A model generated the notes under the pieces. It searched no databases, was not told the origin of the DNA, and saw only the letters and a list, made by a program, of their open reading frames with translations. Positions 1 to 7,961 of a stretch of 64,000 nucleotides of DNA are shown here, piece after piece. The DNA comes from Carboxylicivirga fragile (GTDB lineage Bacteria > Bacteroidota > Bacteroidia > Bacteroidales > Marinilabiliaceae), in NCBI GenBank assembly GCA_025499625.1, contig JAFMVD010000025.1, positions 1-64,000 of the forward strand. The letters run 5' to 3'. Position numbers and translations under genes: made by a program. Numbering within the stretch: the first letter of the stretch is position 1; the number at the start of each line of letters is the position of its first letter.

Positions 1-54
1 CTAAATCCCCTGAAGGGGACTTAAGCCTCCACTTTAGGGGAGGTTTGGAGGGGT
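1..54. repeat. GC-rich intergenic repeat with two hairpins, cut by the window edge
   Basis: Two short G/C hairpins stand out from AT-rich surroundings: TCCCC(6-10)/GGGGA(15-19) with loop TGAA, and CCTCC(26-30)/GGAGG(39-43). The right half (CTTTAGGGGAGG) resembles an imperfect inverted copy of the left. From memory, this C4/G4 pattern recurs between genes in many Bacteroidota genomes; that is not tested here. The element probably continues to the left of base 1. Confidence 0.5.
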
Positions 55-197
55 AAAACGAAAGTAAAATAACAAACTGTAAGTTTGCTTGTTCATAAAA
101 ATACTTTTTGGACACCCTTTTTGTTTTTTGTACCATATATTCCATGATAAATAATTCTAAGAAAAAACTTTAAAAAATCTTCATTTCATTATCAAAA

Positions 198-228
198 TTG
201 GCAATAGAGTTGAATTTTATTAGTTTTG
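198..228 (+). promoter_or_regulatory. Candidate Bacteroidota promoter for the KAS III-like gene
   Basis: TTG at 198-200, a 20-nt spacer, then TAGTTTTG at 221-228, a full match to the TAnnTTTG -7 box. Transcription would start near 235 and leave a leader of about 80 nt before the ATG at 315. Apart from this box and the edge repeat, I see nothing in 55-314. Confidence 0.4.
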
Positions 229-314
229 GACTCCTTCTATGATTGTTGGTTATAGTTTGACCAGACTAATACCTAAAATTGAAACGGGATTTAAAATATC
301 TATAAAAATAGAGT

Positions 315-1388
315 ATGAGCGCCATATACAGTATTATAACGGGATCAGGGAAATATATTCCAAAAAAAGTTGTTAGAAATGAGGATTTTCATTCCAATGT
401 TTTTTATGAAAACAATGGTGAAAAAGTAAAGAAAGATAATCGGATAATAACTGATAAGTTTGAGGAGATAACCACTATAGCAGAGCGACGTCATGTGACT
501 GAAGATCTTTTAACATCTGACATTGCTTTTTTTGCTGCCGAAGAGGCAATAAAGGCAGCTGGTATTAATAAAGAAGAGTTAGATTACATTATAGTCGCGC
601 ATAATTTTGGGGATGTTAATCATGGTAGTAGCCGTGTTGATATTTTACCTAGTTTAGCGGCAAGAGTAAAACATAAGCTCAAAATTGAAAATCCATTTGC
701 TGTTGCATATGATTTACCTTTTGGTTGTCCAGGTTGGGTTCAGGCAGTTATTCAGGCTGACTATTATATTAAATCTGGTGATGCAAAAAAGATTTTGGTA
801 ATTGGTGCCGATGTGTTATCACGCATTTCTGATCCACATGATCGTGATAGTATGATATATGCCGATGGAGCCGGAGCTGTTATTATGGAAGCTAAAGAAA
901 GTGAGACGCCTATTGGCGTCCTCGGCCATGTTTCAAGATCCGACACTTTAATTCATTCACAGATGTTGTACATGGGAAAATCGTACAATCAAGAAAATAA
1001 GGATGACCTTTATCTTAAAATGAATGGTCGCAAGTTATACCAGTATGCACTTGAGAATGTTCCTGCAGCTATTAAACTTTGTCTCGATAAAAAAGGAGTC
1101 GATATAAAAGACATCAAAAAGGTTCTTATTCATCAAGCCAATGGTAAAATGGATGATGCCATATTAAAACGTCTATATGCCTTATACAATATTGATGAGG
1201 CGCCAGAAGGAGTTATGCCAATGAGCATCTCTTGGTTGGGCAATTCGTCGGTAGCCACGGTACCTACCTTACTCGATTTAATACTAAAGGGTGAAATGGA
1301 TGGACATGCTATAAATAATGGGGATACTATTGTGTTAACATCTGTGGGTGCCGGAATGAATATCAATGCGGTTATTTATAAGGCATAA
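315..1388 (+). CDS. 3-oxoacyl-ACP synthase III (FabH/KAS III-like)
   Basis: A thiolase-fold condensing enzyme of the KAS III family, which joins an acyl-CoA to malonyl-ACP or carries out related C-C bond formation in the cytoplasm. The catalytic triad is visible: Cys138 in FGCPGW, His273 in LIHQANGK and Asn310 in WLGNSS. The glycine-rich C-terminus (VGAGMN) is typical. At 357 residues it is slightly longer than classical FabH (about 320) because of an insertion near residues 30-55. It stands alone, with a promoter-like element upstream and a terminator at 1439. No other fatty-acid genes adjoin it, so it may be an accessory FabH with its own substrate rather than the housekeeping enzyme. Confidence 0.88.
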   Translation: MSAIYSIITGSGKYIPKKVVRNEDFHSNVFYENNGEKVKKDNRIITDKFEEITTIAERRHVTEDLLTSDIAFFAAEEAIKAAGINKEELDYIIVAHNFGDVNHGSSRVDILPSLAARVKHKLKIENPFAVAYDLPFGCPGWVQAVIQADYYIKSGDAKKILVIGADVLSRISDPHDRDSMIYADGAGAVIMEAKESETPIGVLGHVSRSDTLIHSQMLYMGKSYNQENKDDLYLKMNGRKLYQYALENVPAAIKLCLDKKGVDIKDIKKVLIHQANGKMDDAILKRLYALYNIDEAPEGVMPMSISWLGNSSVATVPTLLDLILKGEMDGHAINNGDTIVLTSVGAGMNINAVIYKA

Positions 1389-1438
1389 GAACAACTATAG
1401 GAAAATATAACTACTAAGGAGGGCTTCCTTAAAATATA

Positions 1439-1478
1439 AAGCAGTTACATCGTTTTCGAAGTAACTGCTTTTTTATTT
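1439..1478. terminator. Intrinsic terminator between convergent genes
   Basis: A 10-bp stem AAGCAGTTAC (1439-1448) / GTAACTGCTT (1461-1470) continues inward after one A-A mismatch through TCG/CGA. It is followed by a T-rich tail on the plus strand. The A-rich left flank gives a weaker T-run on the minus strand, so it may serve both the KAS III-like gene and the lipoprotein ending at 1499. Confidence 0.8.
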
Positions 1479-1498
1479 CATACACAATTTGCGACACC

Positions 1499-2074
1499 TT
1501 ATTGTTGTAAGATTAACTCCTTTACTCCCAACAAAGCCTTTCCGCCAATGCTATCAACAACAGCAGGAGTTAGATAAATGGCATCTACATTATTTAGGTT
1601 CAAACCTTTACCTTTTGAGTATTCAGGAGTCCAGTCAGGACGTGTAAAATTAGAAAAACTTAATTGCTGTGTTACGTAGGTATCCGAAGCCGGAACCACG
1701 TACTGATAATGAGCATATGATTTATCGCCTTCGCCTCCAAAATCGGATTGCGACAACTTAATGACTAATGCTGTATCACATTTATAAGTGAGGGAAAGCC
1801 CCTTATGCTCGCTTAAATCATGACCCAAGTCACAGACAAGTTCGATAAAAACAATCTCATCCGCTTCTTTTTGTTTTAGATAGAACTCCACCTCATAAGC
1901 GCTGTCTTTAATCGTAATGGTATTTGGTAAATAATAAGAACCCAAGTTATCGGTAACAGGCTTCCAACCTTTGGCCGAGTATAAGAGGTTGGATTCTTCA
2001 GAATTATTGGACTTTTTAGTGCTACAAGCGGCAAAAAAAATAATAATTAGTGTACTTAAATAAACATGTTTCAT
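1499..2074 (-). CDS. Lipoprotein with a jelly-roll (CBM11/CIA30-like) domain
   Basis: I do not recognise a named family. The start is placed at the ATG at 2074 rather than 2110, because it gives a proper lipoprotein signal peptide (MKHVYLSTLI, lipobox FFAAC), for 191 residues. The mature part is beta-rich. Its end pattern (QQLSF, NNVDAIYLTP, GVKELILQ) resembles the last strands of galactose-binding jelly rolls such as CBM11/CIA30. It is divergent from the SprA-type lipoprotein at 2242, with 167 bp between the starts. That gene ends in a similar strand pattern (RIYL, LVDFKLQ), so the two may share a fold and be co-regulated. The jelly-roll call is inference from strand pattern. Confidence 0.6.
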   Translation of the reverse strand: MKHVYLSTLIIIFFAACSTKKSNNSEESNLLYSAKGWKPVTDNLGSYYLPNTITIKDSAYEVEFYLKQKEADEIVFIELVCDLGHDLSEHKGLSLTYKCDTALVIKLSQSDFGGEGDKSYAHYQYVVPASDTYVTQQLSFSNFTRPDWTPEYSKGKGLNLNNVDAIYLTPAVVDSIGGKALLGVKELILQQ

Positions 2075-2182
2075 CTCTACATTATAGTTTAAGGTATATA
2101 AATTGGCCATAAAACTACTTCTTTACTTTGGAATTTGAGTCACAATTAACAAGTCCTATGGGCAGCAACCAACGATATTTAT

Positions 2183-2190
2183 TAAATTTG
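2183..2190 (+). promoter_or_regulatory. Candidate -7 box for the SprA-type lipoprotein
   Basis: TAAATTTG matches TAnnTTTG, 52 nt before the ATG at 2242. No clear TTG lies at the expected -33 position, so the assignment rests on the -7 box alone. Confidence 0.3.
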
Positions 2191-2241
2191 AAGAATAAAT
2201 TTTATAAAACCACAGCAAAGTCCTAGTCAAAAGCCTTACAA

Positions 2242-3573
2242 ATGACCCAACTAACATCTACCCTATTCACCTTCATTATTGCCTTATGCCTCTGTTCTTG
2301 TCAGTCTGACAATACTGAACCTATAGAGCCGGAAGATTTATCTTACCAATTAGCTAATCCGACAATCTGGTCGTTGGCCAGTACACCAGATCGTTTCACT
2401 GAGTCCACTTTAGTAAATGATCTTGGTTATGCATACAATCGTGCTAAACTTGCTTGGTATGTCATTAATCCGGAAGTGTTCTATCGAAATACTACCTTAA
2501 TGCCAGATCATATTAAAAACGATGAAGACCAAAGAAATCATAGTTTGGTTCGAGAGATTTTTAAGCAAGAAATCTATCCTGACAGACAAGCAGCATATGG
2601 GAAAGCCGAAGCTATTAACAGTTTAAATCTAGCTTACTATCCAGTAGAAAGAGGCCCTTATAATTACGATACGGACAATATAAATACTGATGGTAGTCTT
2701 AAAAACCCGCAATTGCGATGGGCTGGCATGATGACATCGATCGAAATAAAGGAAACGCAAGATACCATTGCCTTTTGGTTGATGGATCCATTTACCAGCA
2801 ATGAGTCAGGATATACGGGCAAGTTATACCTCAACTTCGGCACAATCTCCGAAGATGTATTGTCTGATGGTTACAATAGTTGCGAACAAGGATTAATGCT
2901 TAATGATGAAATACTAGAAACTGCATGGGGACTTATTCCATCGAATGCTAGCTACCCTAATCATTTTGACTCTGATAAAGATATCCAACTGCAACAAGAT
3001 ATTGGCTTAGACGGTTTTCGAAGTGACACCCTCCGAAAGGTTAATAGTGAAGCTACTTACTTCAGCGATTTTTTAAGTGTGCTTAAAACCAAACTCTCTG
3101 AACCGGCCTATGATAAAATAAGTAAAGATCCTTCGTCGGATGATTTTCACTTTTATCGAGGCTTGGATTACGATCAAATGCAACGGTCAATTCTTGATCG
3201 TTATAAATACTTTAACAACCCTGAACGGAACTCACTTGATATAAAGTTTTCTCACGAATCTTATTCTGTAGCAGCTACAACCAAACCAGACTATGAAGAT
3301 ATCGACCTTGATAATGCGATAAACACAACTTCAGACTATAAAGAATTTGTTATTAGTATTGATAGAGATAATATGCAACCTGATCAGCAGTACATCGATG
3401 ATATGCGAATATCGTGGTCACCAAATAACATAAAAACCAGATGGTACCATTTTTCAATACCCATCGATAATTTAAACGATGAGCTCGTTGGTACCAATCA
3501 AACTTTACGCATTTATTTGAGTGAATTTAATAAGCCGATAGTACTACGATTAGTCGACTTTAAGCTACAGTAA
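2242..3573 (+). CDS. Stand-alone SprA-type (SprA_N-like) domain lipoprotein
   Basis: 443 residues with a lipoprotein signal (hydrophobic 7-18, LCSC with Cys20). The body carries a run of motifs I recognise from SprA/Sov, the very large (about 2,400-residue) outer-membrane translocon of type IX secretion: RAKLAWYVI, ERGPYNYDTD, RWAGMM, IAFWLMDPF, YLNFGTISEDVLSDG, QQDIGLDG, DPSSDDFHFYRG, ILDRYKYFNNPE. They follow the same order as in SprA. There is no barrel region: the protein ends after a jelly-roll-like module (FSIPI, IYLSEF, LRLVDFKLQ). An intact signal peptide and open frame argue against a decayed fragment. It could be an accessory cap or assembly partner of a T9SS-type barrel; that is inference. 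It converges with the chemoreceptor gene, 4 bp apart. Confidence 0.75.
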   Translation: MTQLTSTLFTFIIALCLCSCQSDNTEPIEPEDLSYQLANPTIWSLASTPDRFTESTLVNDLGYAYNRAKLAWYVINPEVFYRNTTLMPDHIKNDEDQRNHSLVREIFKQEIYPDRQAAYGKAEAINSLNLAYYPVERGPYNYDTDNINTDGSLKNPQLRWAGMMTSIEIKETQDTIAFWLMDPFTSNESGYTGKLYLNFGTISEDVLSDGYNSCEQGLMLNDEILETAWGLIPSNASYPNHFDSDKDIQLQQDIGLDGFRSDTLRKVNSEATYFSDFLSVLKTKLSEPAYDKISKDPSSDDFHFYRGLDYDQMQRSILDRYKYFNNPERNSLDIKFSHESYSVAATTKPDYEDIDLDNAINTTSDYKEFVISIDRDNMQPDQQYIDDMRISWSPNNIKTRWYHFSIPIDNLNDELVGTNQTLRIYLSEFNKPIVLRLVDFKLQ

Positions 3574-3577
3574 CTTT

Positions 3578-5044
3578 CTATTTCTCAATCTTAAAGAATG
3601 ATACAATCTCTTTAAACTGCTGAGCTTGAGAGTTAAGCTCATCCGCACTTGAAGCCATGTCTTCAGCGGTCGAAGCATTTAACTGGGTGGCTCTATTCAG
3701 CTCTATGATGGTTGAGTTGATTTGTTCAGTACTCATGTTTTGTTCCTTACTGGCAATATTAACTTCGTGAATTAGTTCAGCCGTCTTTTCAATATCGGGT
3801 AGGGTTTGCGATACTAATCTAGCAGCTTCTTCAGTTACTTCAACCGATGAACCAGATAACTTAATGATTTCGTCCGCAGCACTGGTACTTAGTTCAGCCA
3901 GATTTTTCACTTCGCTGGCCACAACAGCAAAGCCTCTTCCTTCCTGACCAGCTCGTGCTGCTTCAACTGCAGCATTTAACGCCAGTATATTAGTTTGACT
4001 GGCAATATTATTAATGATGGCAATCTTCTCTGATATACTTTGAATTGAAACCAGGCTTTTATCAGCCGAGCTCCCCACATTAAGCATCGATTTGGCAGCT
4101 GCTTCTGCCTTCTCTTTCGTTTGGCCCGATAAGTGTGTATTTTGCTGGATGGAAGCCAGCATCTCTTCCATAGCTGCTGAAACTTCTTCGATTGAGCTGG
4201 CTTGCTCGGTTGCACTCTGCGCTACAAGGTTCGAGTTTTTACTAATGCGCTGACCGGCATCTGCCAATTGATCGGCACCCGAAATAATTGATTGAATAAT
4301 TTTTCGCATGCTCTCTATCATCCCGTGCAGGCTAGAAGCTATTTCACCAAGCTCATCTTTACTTGTCACCTCAATATTACTTGTTAAATCGCCCTTTGTA
4401 ATGTTCTTACTCGCAACTAAAATACTTGAAAATGACTTATTAATTTTTCGAATAACCATTATACCTACGAATATGGCAATGATGGCAATTAGAATACTAA
4501 ACGCTGATATTTGAAAAATAGAGGATTTAACGTTCTGGTAAACCGGTTTAATACTTGTGGAGACAATAAATAATCCCCGAACATCACTGTTTAAAGCTGC
4601 ATTTTGTTCTTGATTCAGAGCATGGCAAAAAGCACAGTTTTGTTCATCGCTGTAATAAACTGGACGTATTATACGCATCTCTTGCATTTCGTCATCAATC
4701 AACTTTAGTGTACTCAAAGAATCCTTAACAATCGTTTCTTCATACTTTACTTCATCCAAAGTTGAATTATGAGCCTCATTCAATGCGGTCTGAGATACAA
4801 TTCGAAAATCATATGACCCCTCTAAGGTATCGTCGGTTTCATCTTTTGTATCCTCCGACATACTTCCATCGGTATGATATCGCAAAAAATGCATTGTGTA
4901 TAAATCAAGAATAGAATTGCTTTTTTGTTCAAGGTCTTTAAGGCCTTGATCATAGATTCTAAATGATGAAACGATAAGTGCAATTGCTCCACTGGCAAGT
5001 ACAGGAAGGATAACAAGAAGTAATAATTTTCGCTTCAGTGACAT
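3578..5044 (-). CDS. Methyl-accepting chemotaxis protein with a periplasmic c-type haem motif
   Basis: 488 residues: TM1 about 8-28, periplasmic sensor 29-175, TM2 178-198, HAMP 199-252, MCP signalling domain 253-488 with the conserved hairpin tip ([17 protein letters not shown]). The sensor contains CAFCH (Cys137, Cys140, His141), a CxxCH c-haem attachment motif. Haem-c chemoreceptors are known, for example in Geobacter, so redox, oxygen or NO sensing is likely. It lies downstream of, and on the same strand as, a small cytochrome operon, which supports energy or redox taxis. It ends FFKIEK and has no CheR tether peptide. The 203-bp gap upstream holds no perfect TAnnTTTG box. Confidence 0.88.
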   Translation of the reverse strand: MSLKRKLLLLVILPVLASGAIALIVSSFRIYDQGLKDLEQKSNSILDLYTMHFLRYHTDGSMSEDTKDETDDTLEGSYDFRIVSQTALNEAHNSTLDEVKYEETIVKDSLSTLKLIDDEMQEMRIIRPVYYSDEQNCAFCHALNQEQNAALNSDVRGLFIVSTSIKPVYQNVKSSIFQISAFSILIAIIAIFVGIMVIRKINKSFSSILVASKNITKGDLTSNIEVTSKDELGEIASSLHGMIESMRKIIQSIISGADQLADAGQRISKNSNLVAQSATEQASSIEEVSAAMEEMLASIQQNTHLSGQTKEKAEAAAKSMLNVGSSADKSLVSIQSISEKIAIINNIASQTNILALNAAVEAARAGQEGRGFAVVASEVKNLAELSTSAADEIIKLSGSSVEVTEEAARLVSQTLPDIEKTAELIHEVNIASKEQNMSTEQINSTIIELNRATQLNASTAEDMASSADELNSQAQQFKEIVSFFKIEK

Positions 5045-5247
5045 AGGTTTGGGGTTTATGAACTTACAATTTCAAGTTCTTAAAAAAGTAAATCCTCTGG
5101 TACAATTCTTTTGCCTATCACAATTAGGTACTATTTTAATACTTAATTGCATCATGCGCACGAAACACTATTTAGGGTTTCAATTTGTGCAAATGAGAGA
5201 TTAGCTTAGGGCAATAATACAATTACTACCCTAAACTACTTATGGAA

Positions 5248-5661
5248 CTATTTCTTCAATGAGCGTACATAATTAACCACTGCCCACTTATCTTCTTCAC
5301 TTGGAATCAATTTCATAAAATCTGGTCGATCAGCAATTCCGATGAATGATAGATAATAAATTTCACCATCATTGTATTGATCCATTTCTGCCAGAGTTAA
5401 ATCACCAGGTGATGTTTTTAAGTTCTTTGCCATCACACCGTCGCCTTCACCTTTTTTTCCGTGGCACGCCACACAATGGCGATTAAAATTTCGCAATCCA
5501 ATCATTTTTAATGACTCGTCACCTTTGTGCGGATTTTCCTTGCTCTTAAATTCTGAAGGCACATCTTTTTTAACAAAGTCTTGAGCCTGAATTTGTGTAA
5601 ACGACATTGCAAAAACTGACACAACAGCCATTGCTATAACTACCTTTAAATGCTTATTCAT
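5248..5661 (-). CDS. Secreted monohaem c-type cytochrome
   Basis: 137 residues with a Sec signal peptide ending near IQAQ (residue 26). There is a single class I haem site CVACHG (Cys63, Cys66, His67), followed by GKKGEGDG. A Met in RPDFMKLIP (about residue 117) is a plausible sixth ligand, and the end helix (WAVVNYVRSL) is typical of small cytochromes c. It is probably a soluble periplasmic electron carrier. It is the last gene of a three-gene minus-strand set (haem lipoprotein, DUF5777 protein, this gene), 30 bp after the DUF5777 gene. Confidence 0.88.
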   Translation of the reverse strand: MNKHLKVVIAMAVVSVFAMSFTQIQAQDFVKKDVPSEFKSKENPHKGDESLKMIGLRNFNRHCVACHGKKGEGDGVMAKNLKTSPGDLTLAEMDQYNDGEIYYLSFIGIADRPDFMKLIPSEEDKWAVVNYVRSLKK

Positions 5662-5691
5662 AATGTCTATATTTTAGAGTGTTATAGTTAG

Positions 5692-6573
5692 TTACGAGAA
5701 ATTATACAATCGGGTTATAATAAAGCCAAATCGAAGCTGACCTTTTACCCAATTATTTTGATTATACAAAGCACTGTGTTGAGGAACAAAGCTATCTGAT
5801 GATGTCGCAAATAGTTGAAATACGTGTGCGCTGGTTCTTATTTCCCAACCTATCCCTACATTAGGATAAGGATGATCAATGAACTCATTGTGCTCCGTGA
5901 TGGATTTCGCTTTCAGTGGTAGGTCAAACTGAAATAGCACTGCATACTTATAATTAACAGTTATGCGACCATTTAATCCAACCGAAATTTTATCATGGTC
6001 AATGCCTTCTTCGGTTTTGTTATAATGAGCAAAACTTGTATTGGCCTGAATAGTTGCCCACTCGCCAAATTTTCGACTTATAATTAGCTGTCCAAAGTAT
6101 GACAGACGATCTTCAAACTTATAATTGGTGCCAAAATGTTCCTTCTCACGCCCGTCAATTGCCATATTACCGTATAGTGTAACAGCAACTGGCATAGTGT
6201 TTTTTCTGGTCTGCTCAAACAAGGTATATTTCGCGGAAAAATCATTATACATTCGAATTTTACTTAGGCCGTATCCAAGCTGAAGATTCTTTATGGGCAC
6301 ATAGTTTATACCCATTCGTATAGATGCAAAGGGCGCATATATGCCAAACAGATCTTTGAAACCATTATCCATTGATCCGAACTTGTGTTGAATTACAAAC
6401 TCAAATGTTTTTTTAACAGGAACAAAGGTGGTTTGATTATCGATTAACAATCCACTTAAGAAAGGCTCTCTGACGGGCAAATCTTTTACCTTTTGTTCGA
6501 CGACGGGATCGTCCTGAGCCATAATTCCAAGGCTTAGTAAGGATAAGTAAAGCGTTAAAATCAGATGTTTCAT
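5692..6573 (-). CDS. DUF5777 family outer-membrane beta-barrel protein
   Basis: The start at 6573 (293 residues) gives a signal peptide MKHLILTLYL...GIMAQ and leaves 14 nt after the preceding stop; the longer reading from 6618 would overlap that gene. The pattern FEFVIQHKFGSMDNG, DLFGIYAPFASIRMG, LQLGYGLSK matches the Bacteroidota family DUF5777, predicted outer-membrane barrels. Alternating strands and a terminal aromatic residue (RLYNFS) fit. Relatives are often encoded beside c-type cytochromes, as here, suggesting a role in extracytoplasmic electron transfer. No function is proven. Confidence 0.78.
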   Translation of the reverse strand: MKHLILTLYLSLLSLGIMAQDDPVVEQKVKDLPVREPFLSGLLIDNQTTFVPVKKTFEFVIQHKFGSMDNGFKDLFGIYAPFASIRMGINYVPIKNLQLGYGLSKIRMYNDFSAKYTLFEQTRKNTMPVAVTLYGNMAIDGREKEHFGTNYKFEDRLSYFGQLIISRKFGEWATIQANTSFAHYNKTEEGIDHDKISVGLNGRITVNYKYAVLFQFDLPLKAKSITEHNEFIDHPYPNVGIGWEIRTSAHVFQLFATSSDSFVPQHSALYNQNNWVKGQLRFGFIITRLYNFS

Positions 6574-6587
6574 AGTAACTAGTTTGG

Positions 6588-6971
6588 TTAATTGTCTTTG
6601 GCTCCTTGAGTTATCCAATTCAAAACTAAGGCCGCTTCAATTGGGGCATACTTTTTATATTGATGATCGGAATAACTAGGATTGGGATATAGATAAATCT
6701 TACTATTGGCTGGGTCGTTTTCATCAATTAGATCTGGCACAATTGAATCATAGGCCTTATCGGGGCTCAAATCAACTAAAGAGCTATTTGAATTGTGGCA
6801 TTCTGTGCAGTTGTTTTTGGAAAAGATGGGTAGTATTTCTTCGGAAAAACTTACAGGAATACTTTCGTCGGGTAAATCAATTTCAACAAAATCATATTGA
6901 CAGGAAGTAATACTAGCTACTAAGATAATGAGGAGAAATACTAAAACGGGGTTAATTTTTAGTTTAGTCAT
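6588..6971 (-). CDS. Lipoprotein with a c-type haem site
   Basis: 127 residues from the ATG at 6971; an in-frame TTG three bases upstream is less likely. The lipoprotein signal has Cys24 in ITSCQ. A short domain follows with CTECH (Cys55, Cys58, His59) after FSEEILPIFSKN, the usual opening of the small cytochrome module found in Planctomycetes and Bacteroidota proteins. The end (ALVLNWITQGAKDN) is also typical of that module. It is the first gene of the cytochrome operon and has a well-formed promoter at 7003-7032. It probably anchors an electron-transfer step at the membrane surface. Confidence 0.8.
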   Translation of the reverse strand: MTKLKINPVLVFLLIILVASITSCQYDFVEIDLPDESIPVSFSEEILPIFSKNNCTECHNSNSSLVDLSPDKAYDSIVPDLIDENDPANSKIYLYPNPSYSDHQYKKYAPIEAALVLNWITQGAKDN

Positions 6972-7002
6972 CAATATTTGGGTTTGAGTGTATTGCTATT
7001 AC

Positions 7003-7032
7003 CAAATATAACTTTTTTAATTTAATTATCAA
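7003..7032 (-). promoter_or_regulatory. Promoter of the cytochrome operon
   Basis: On the minus strand: TTG (7032-7030), a 19-nt spacer, then TATATTTG (7010-7003). Both boxes are perfect and the spacing is ideal for the Bacteroidota housekeeping sigma factor. The start would be near 6995, giving a leader of about 24 nt. Confidence 0.6.
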
Positions 7033-7367
7033 GCTTTTAACTTAACAGTTTAAGGGTTTCTAAAATTAAAATCTCTGTTCTCCAATATTGTTTAAATAAA
7101 ACCACAAATTATTATACGGCTGTATTGAAATGAAAAGAGTAACTTCTATGCTTCTAACTATCAATAGCTCACAATGAGATTTTGCTCCTTGTTTTTTATT
7201 CATCAGCAAACACTTTTCTTAAATAAGAATATTGCCTTATAGAAATGGTAATCTGCGCCATATACATAAACTTAAATAGTGTTAGGTGCAGATGGTCTAG
7301 TTTTAAACTTATAAAGTAAGAAAATACTTAATTTAATATTGCTTCGAGTTTTAAAACAAAAATACTG

Positions 7368-7395
7368 TTGTGAAACCAGCTTTTTACTAACTTTA
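7368..7395 (+). promoter_or_regulatory. Candidate promoter of the Cys-motif protein gene
   Basis: TTG (7368-7370), a 17-nt spacer, then TAACTTTA (7388-7395), one base off TAnnTTTG. The predicted start, about 7402, favours the ATG at 7418 and leaves a very short leader. Confidence 0.4.
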
Positions 7396-7417
7396 TGCAT
7401 CATCAAAACAAGTGGCT

Positions 7418-7870
7418 ATGCTGGACAAGAAAAGGTATGCATTACAAGGCTTTTATGAAGGTAAGAATTGTGCCCAATCAGTTATTATGGCTTATGCCAA
7501 CGAATTTGATATGGATACTAAACAGGCTCTTAAATTGGCACAAGGTTTTGGAGGAGGCATAGGTAAGATGCAAAAAACCTGTGGAGCGGCCAGTGGTGCC
7601 TATATGTTGATTGGCATGCGCAACTCGGCACACATAGATAATGAACATATACAGCAAAGTACTACTACCGAAATGATTCAATTATTTAATAAGGAATTTA
7701 TCCGAATTAATGGGTCGGATCAATGCAATAAGCTTTTAAATATTGATTTGAAAACTGAAGAAGGGCAGGCGTCTTTTAAGGCCAAGGATATGAAAAAGGA
7801 GATTTGTTCAAAATGTGTGACTTCGGCCATTGATATCCTTGAAGATTTGTTCCAGACTCATAAAAACTAA
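7418..7870 (+). CDS. C_GCAxxG_C_C family protein (putative redox or metal-binding)
   Basis: 150 residues from the ATG at 7418; a GTG two codons earlier is in frame but less likely. The family-defining cysteines are all visible: NCAQSV, the CGAASGA block (GCAxxG position) after GFGGGIGKM, SDQCNKLL, and the paired ICSKCV near the C-terminus. Members are short cytoplasmic proteins thought to bind metal or take part in redox chemistry; no reaction is established. It lies 91 bp before sbcD on the same strand, possibly in one transcript. Confidence 0.8.
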   Translation: MLDKKRYALQGFYEGKNCAQSVIMAYANEFDMDTKQALKLAQGFGGGIGKMQKTCGAASGAYMLIGMRNSAHIDNEHIQQSTTTEMIQLFNKEFIRINGSDQCNKLLNIDLKTEEGQASFKAKDMKKEICSKCVTSAIDILEDLFQTHKN

Positions 7871-7961
7871 GCCAAAATAATAGCTTAGGTATCAAAATTT
7901 AATGTGTAGACTTCATGAATTATTTCTTTAATGATGTCCAATTATATTAATGCTTTAATGA

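Larger units (their letters stand above)
6972..7417. other. Divergent intergenic region
   Basis: 446 AT-rich bases between divergent genes. They hold a minus-strand promoter (7003-7032) and a plus-strand candidate (7368-7395). In between I see no credible ORF, RNA gene or hairpin. Confidence 0.6.

Noticed and set aside
2242-3573. SprA-like gene as a pseudogene fragment of a full sprA
   Set aside because: It has an intact lipoprotein signal, an uninterrupted frame and a natural end, and no SprA-like sequence continues on either side.
6589-6618. Longer DUF5777 protein starting at 6618
   Set aside because: It would overlap the preceding haem lipoprotein gene and bury the signal peptide; the ATG at 6573 is better.
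7129-7176. Small ORF in the divergent gap before 7418
   Set aside because: Only 15 codons, no ribosome site and no promoter nearby.
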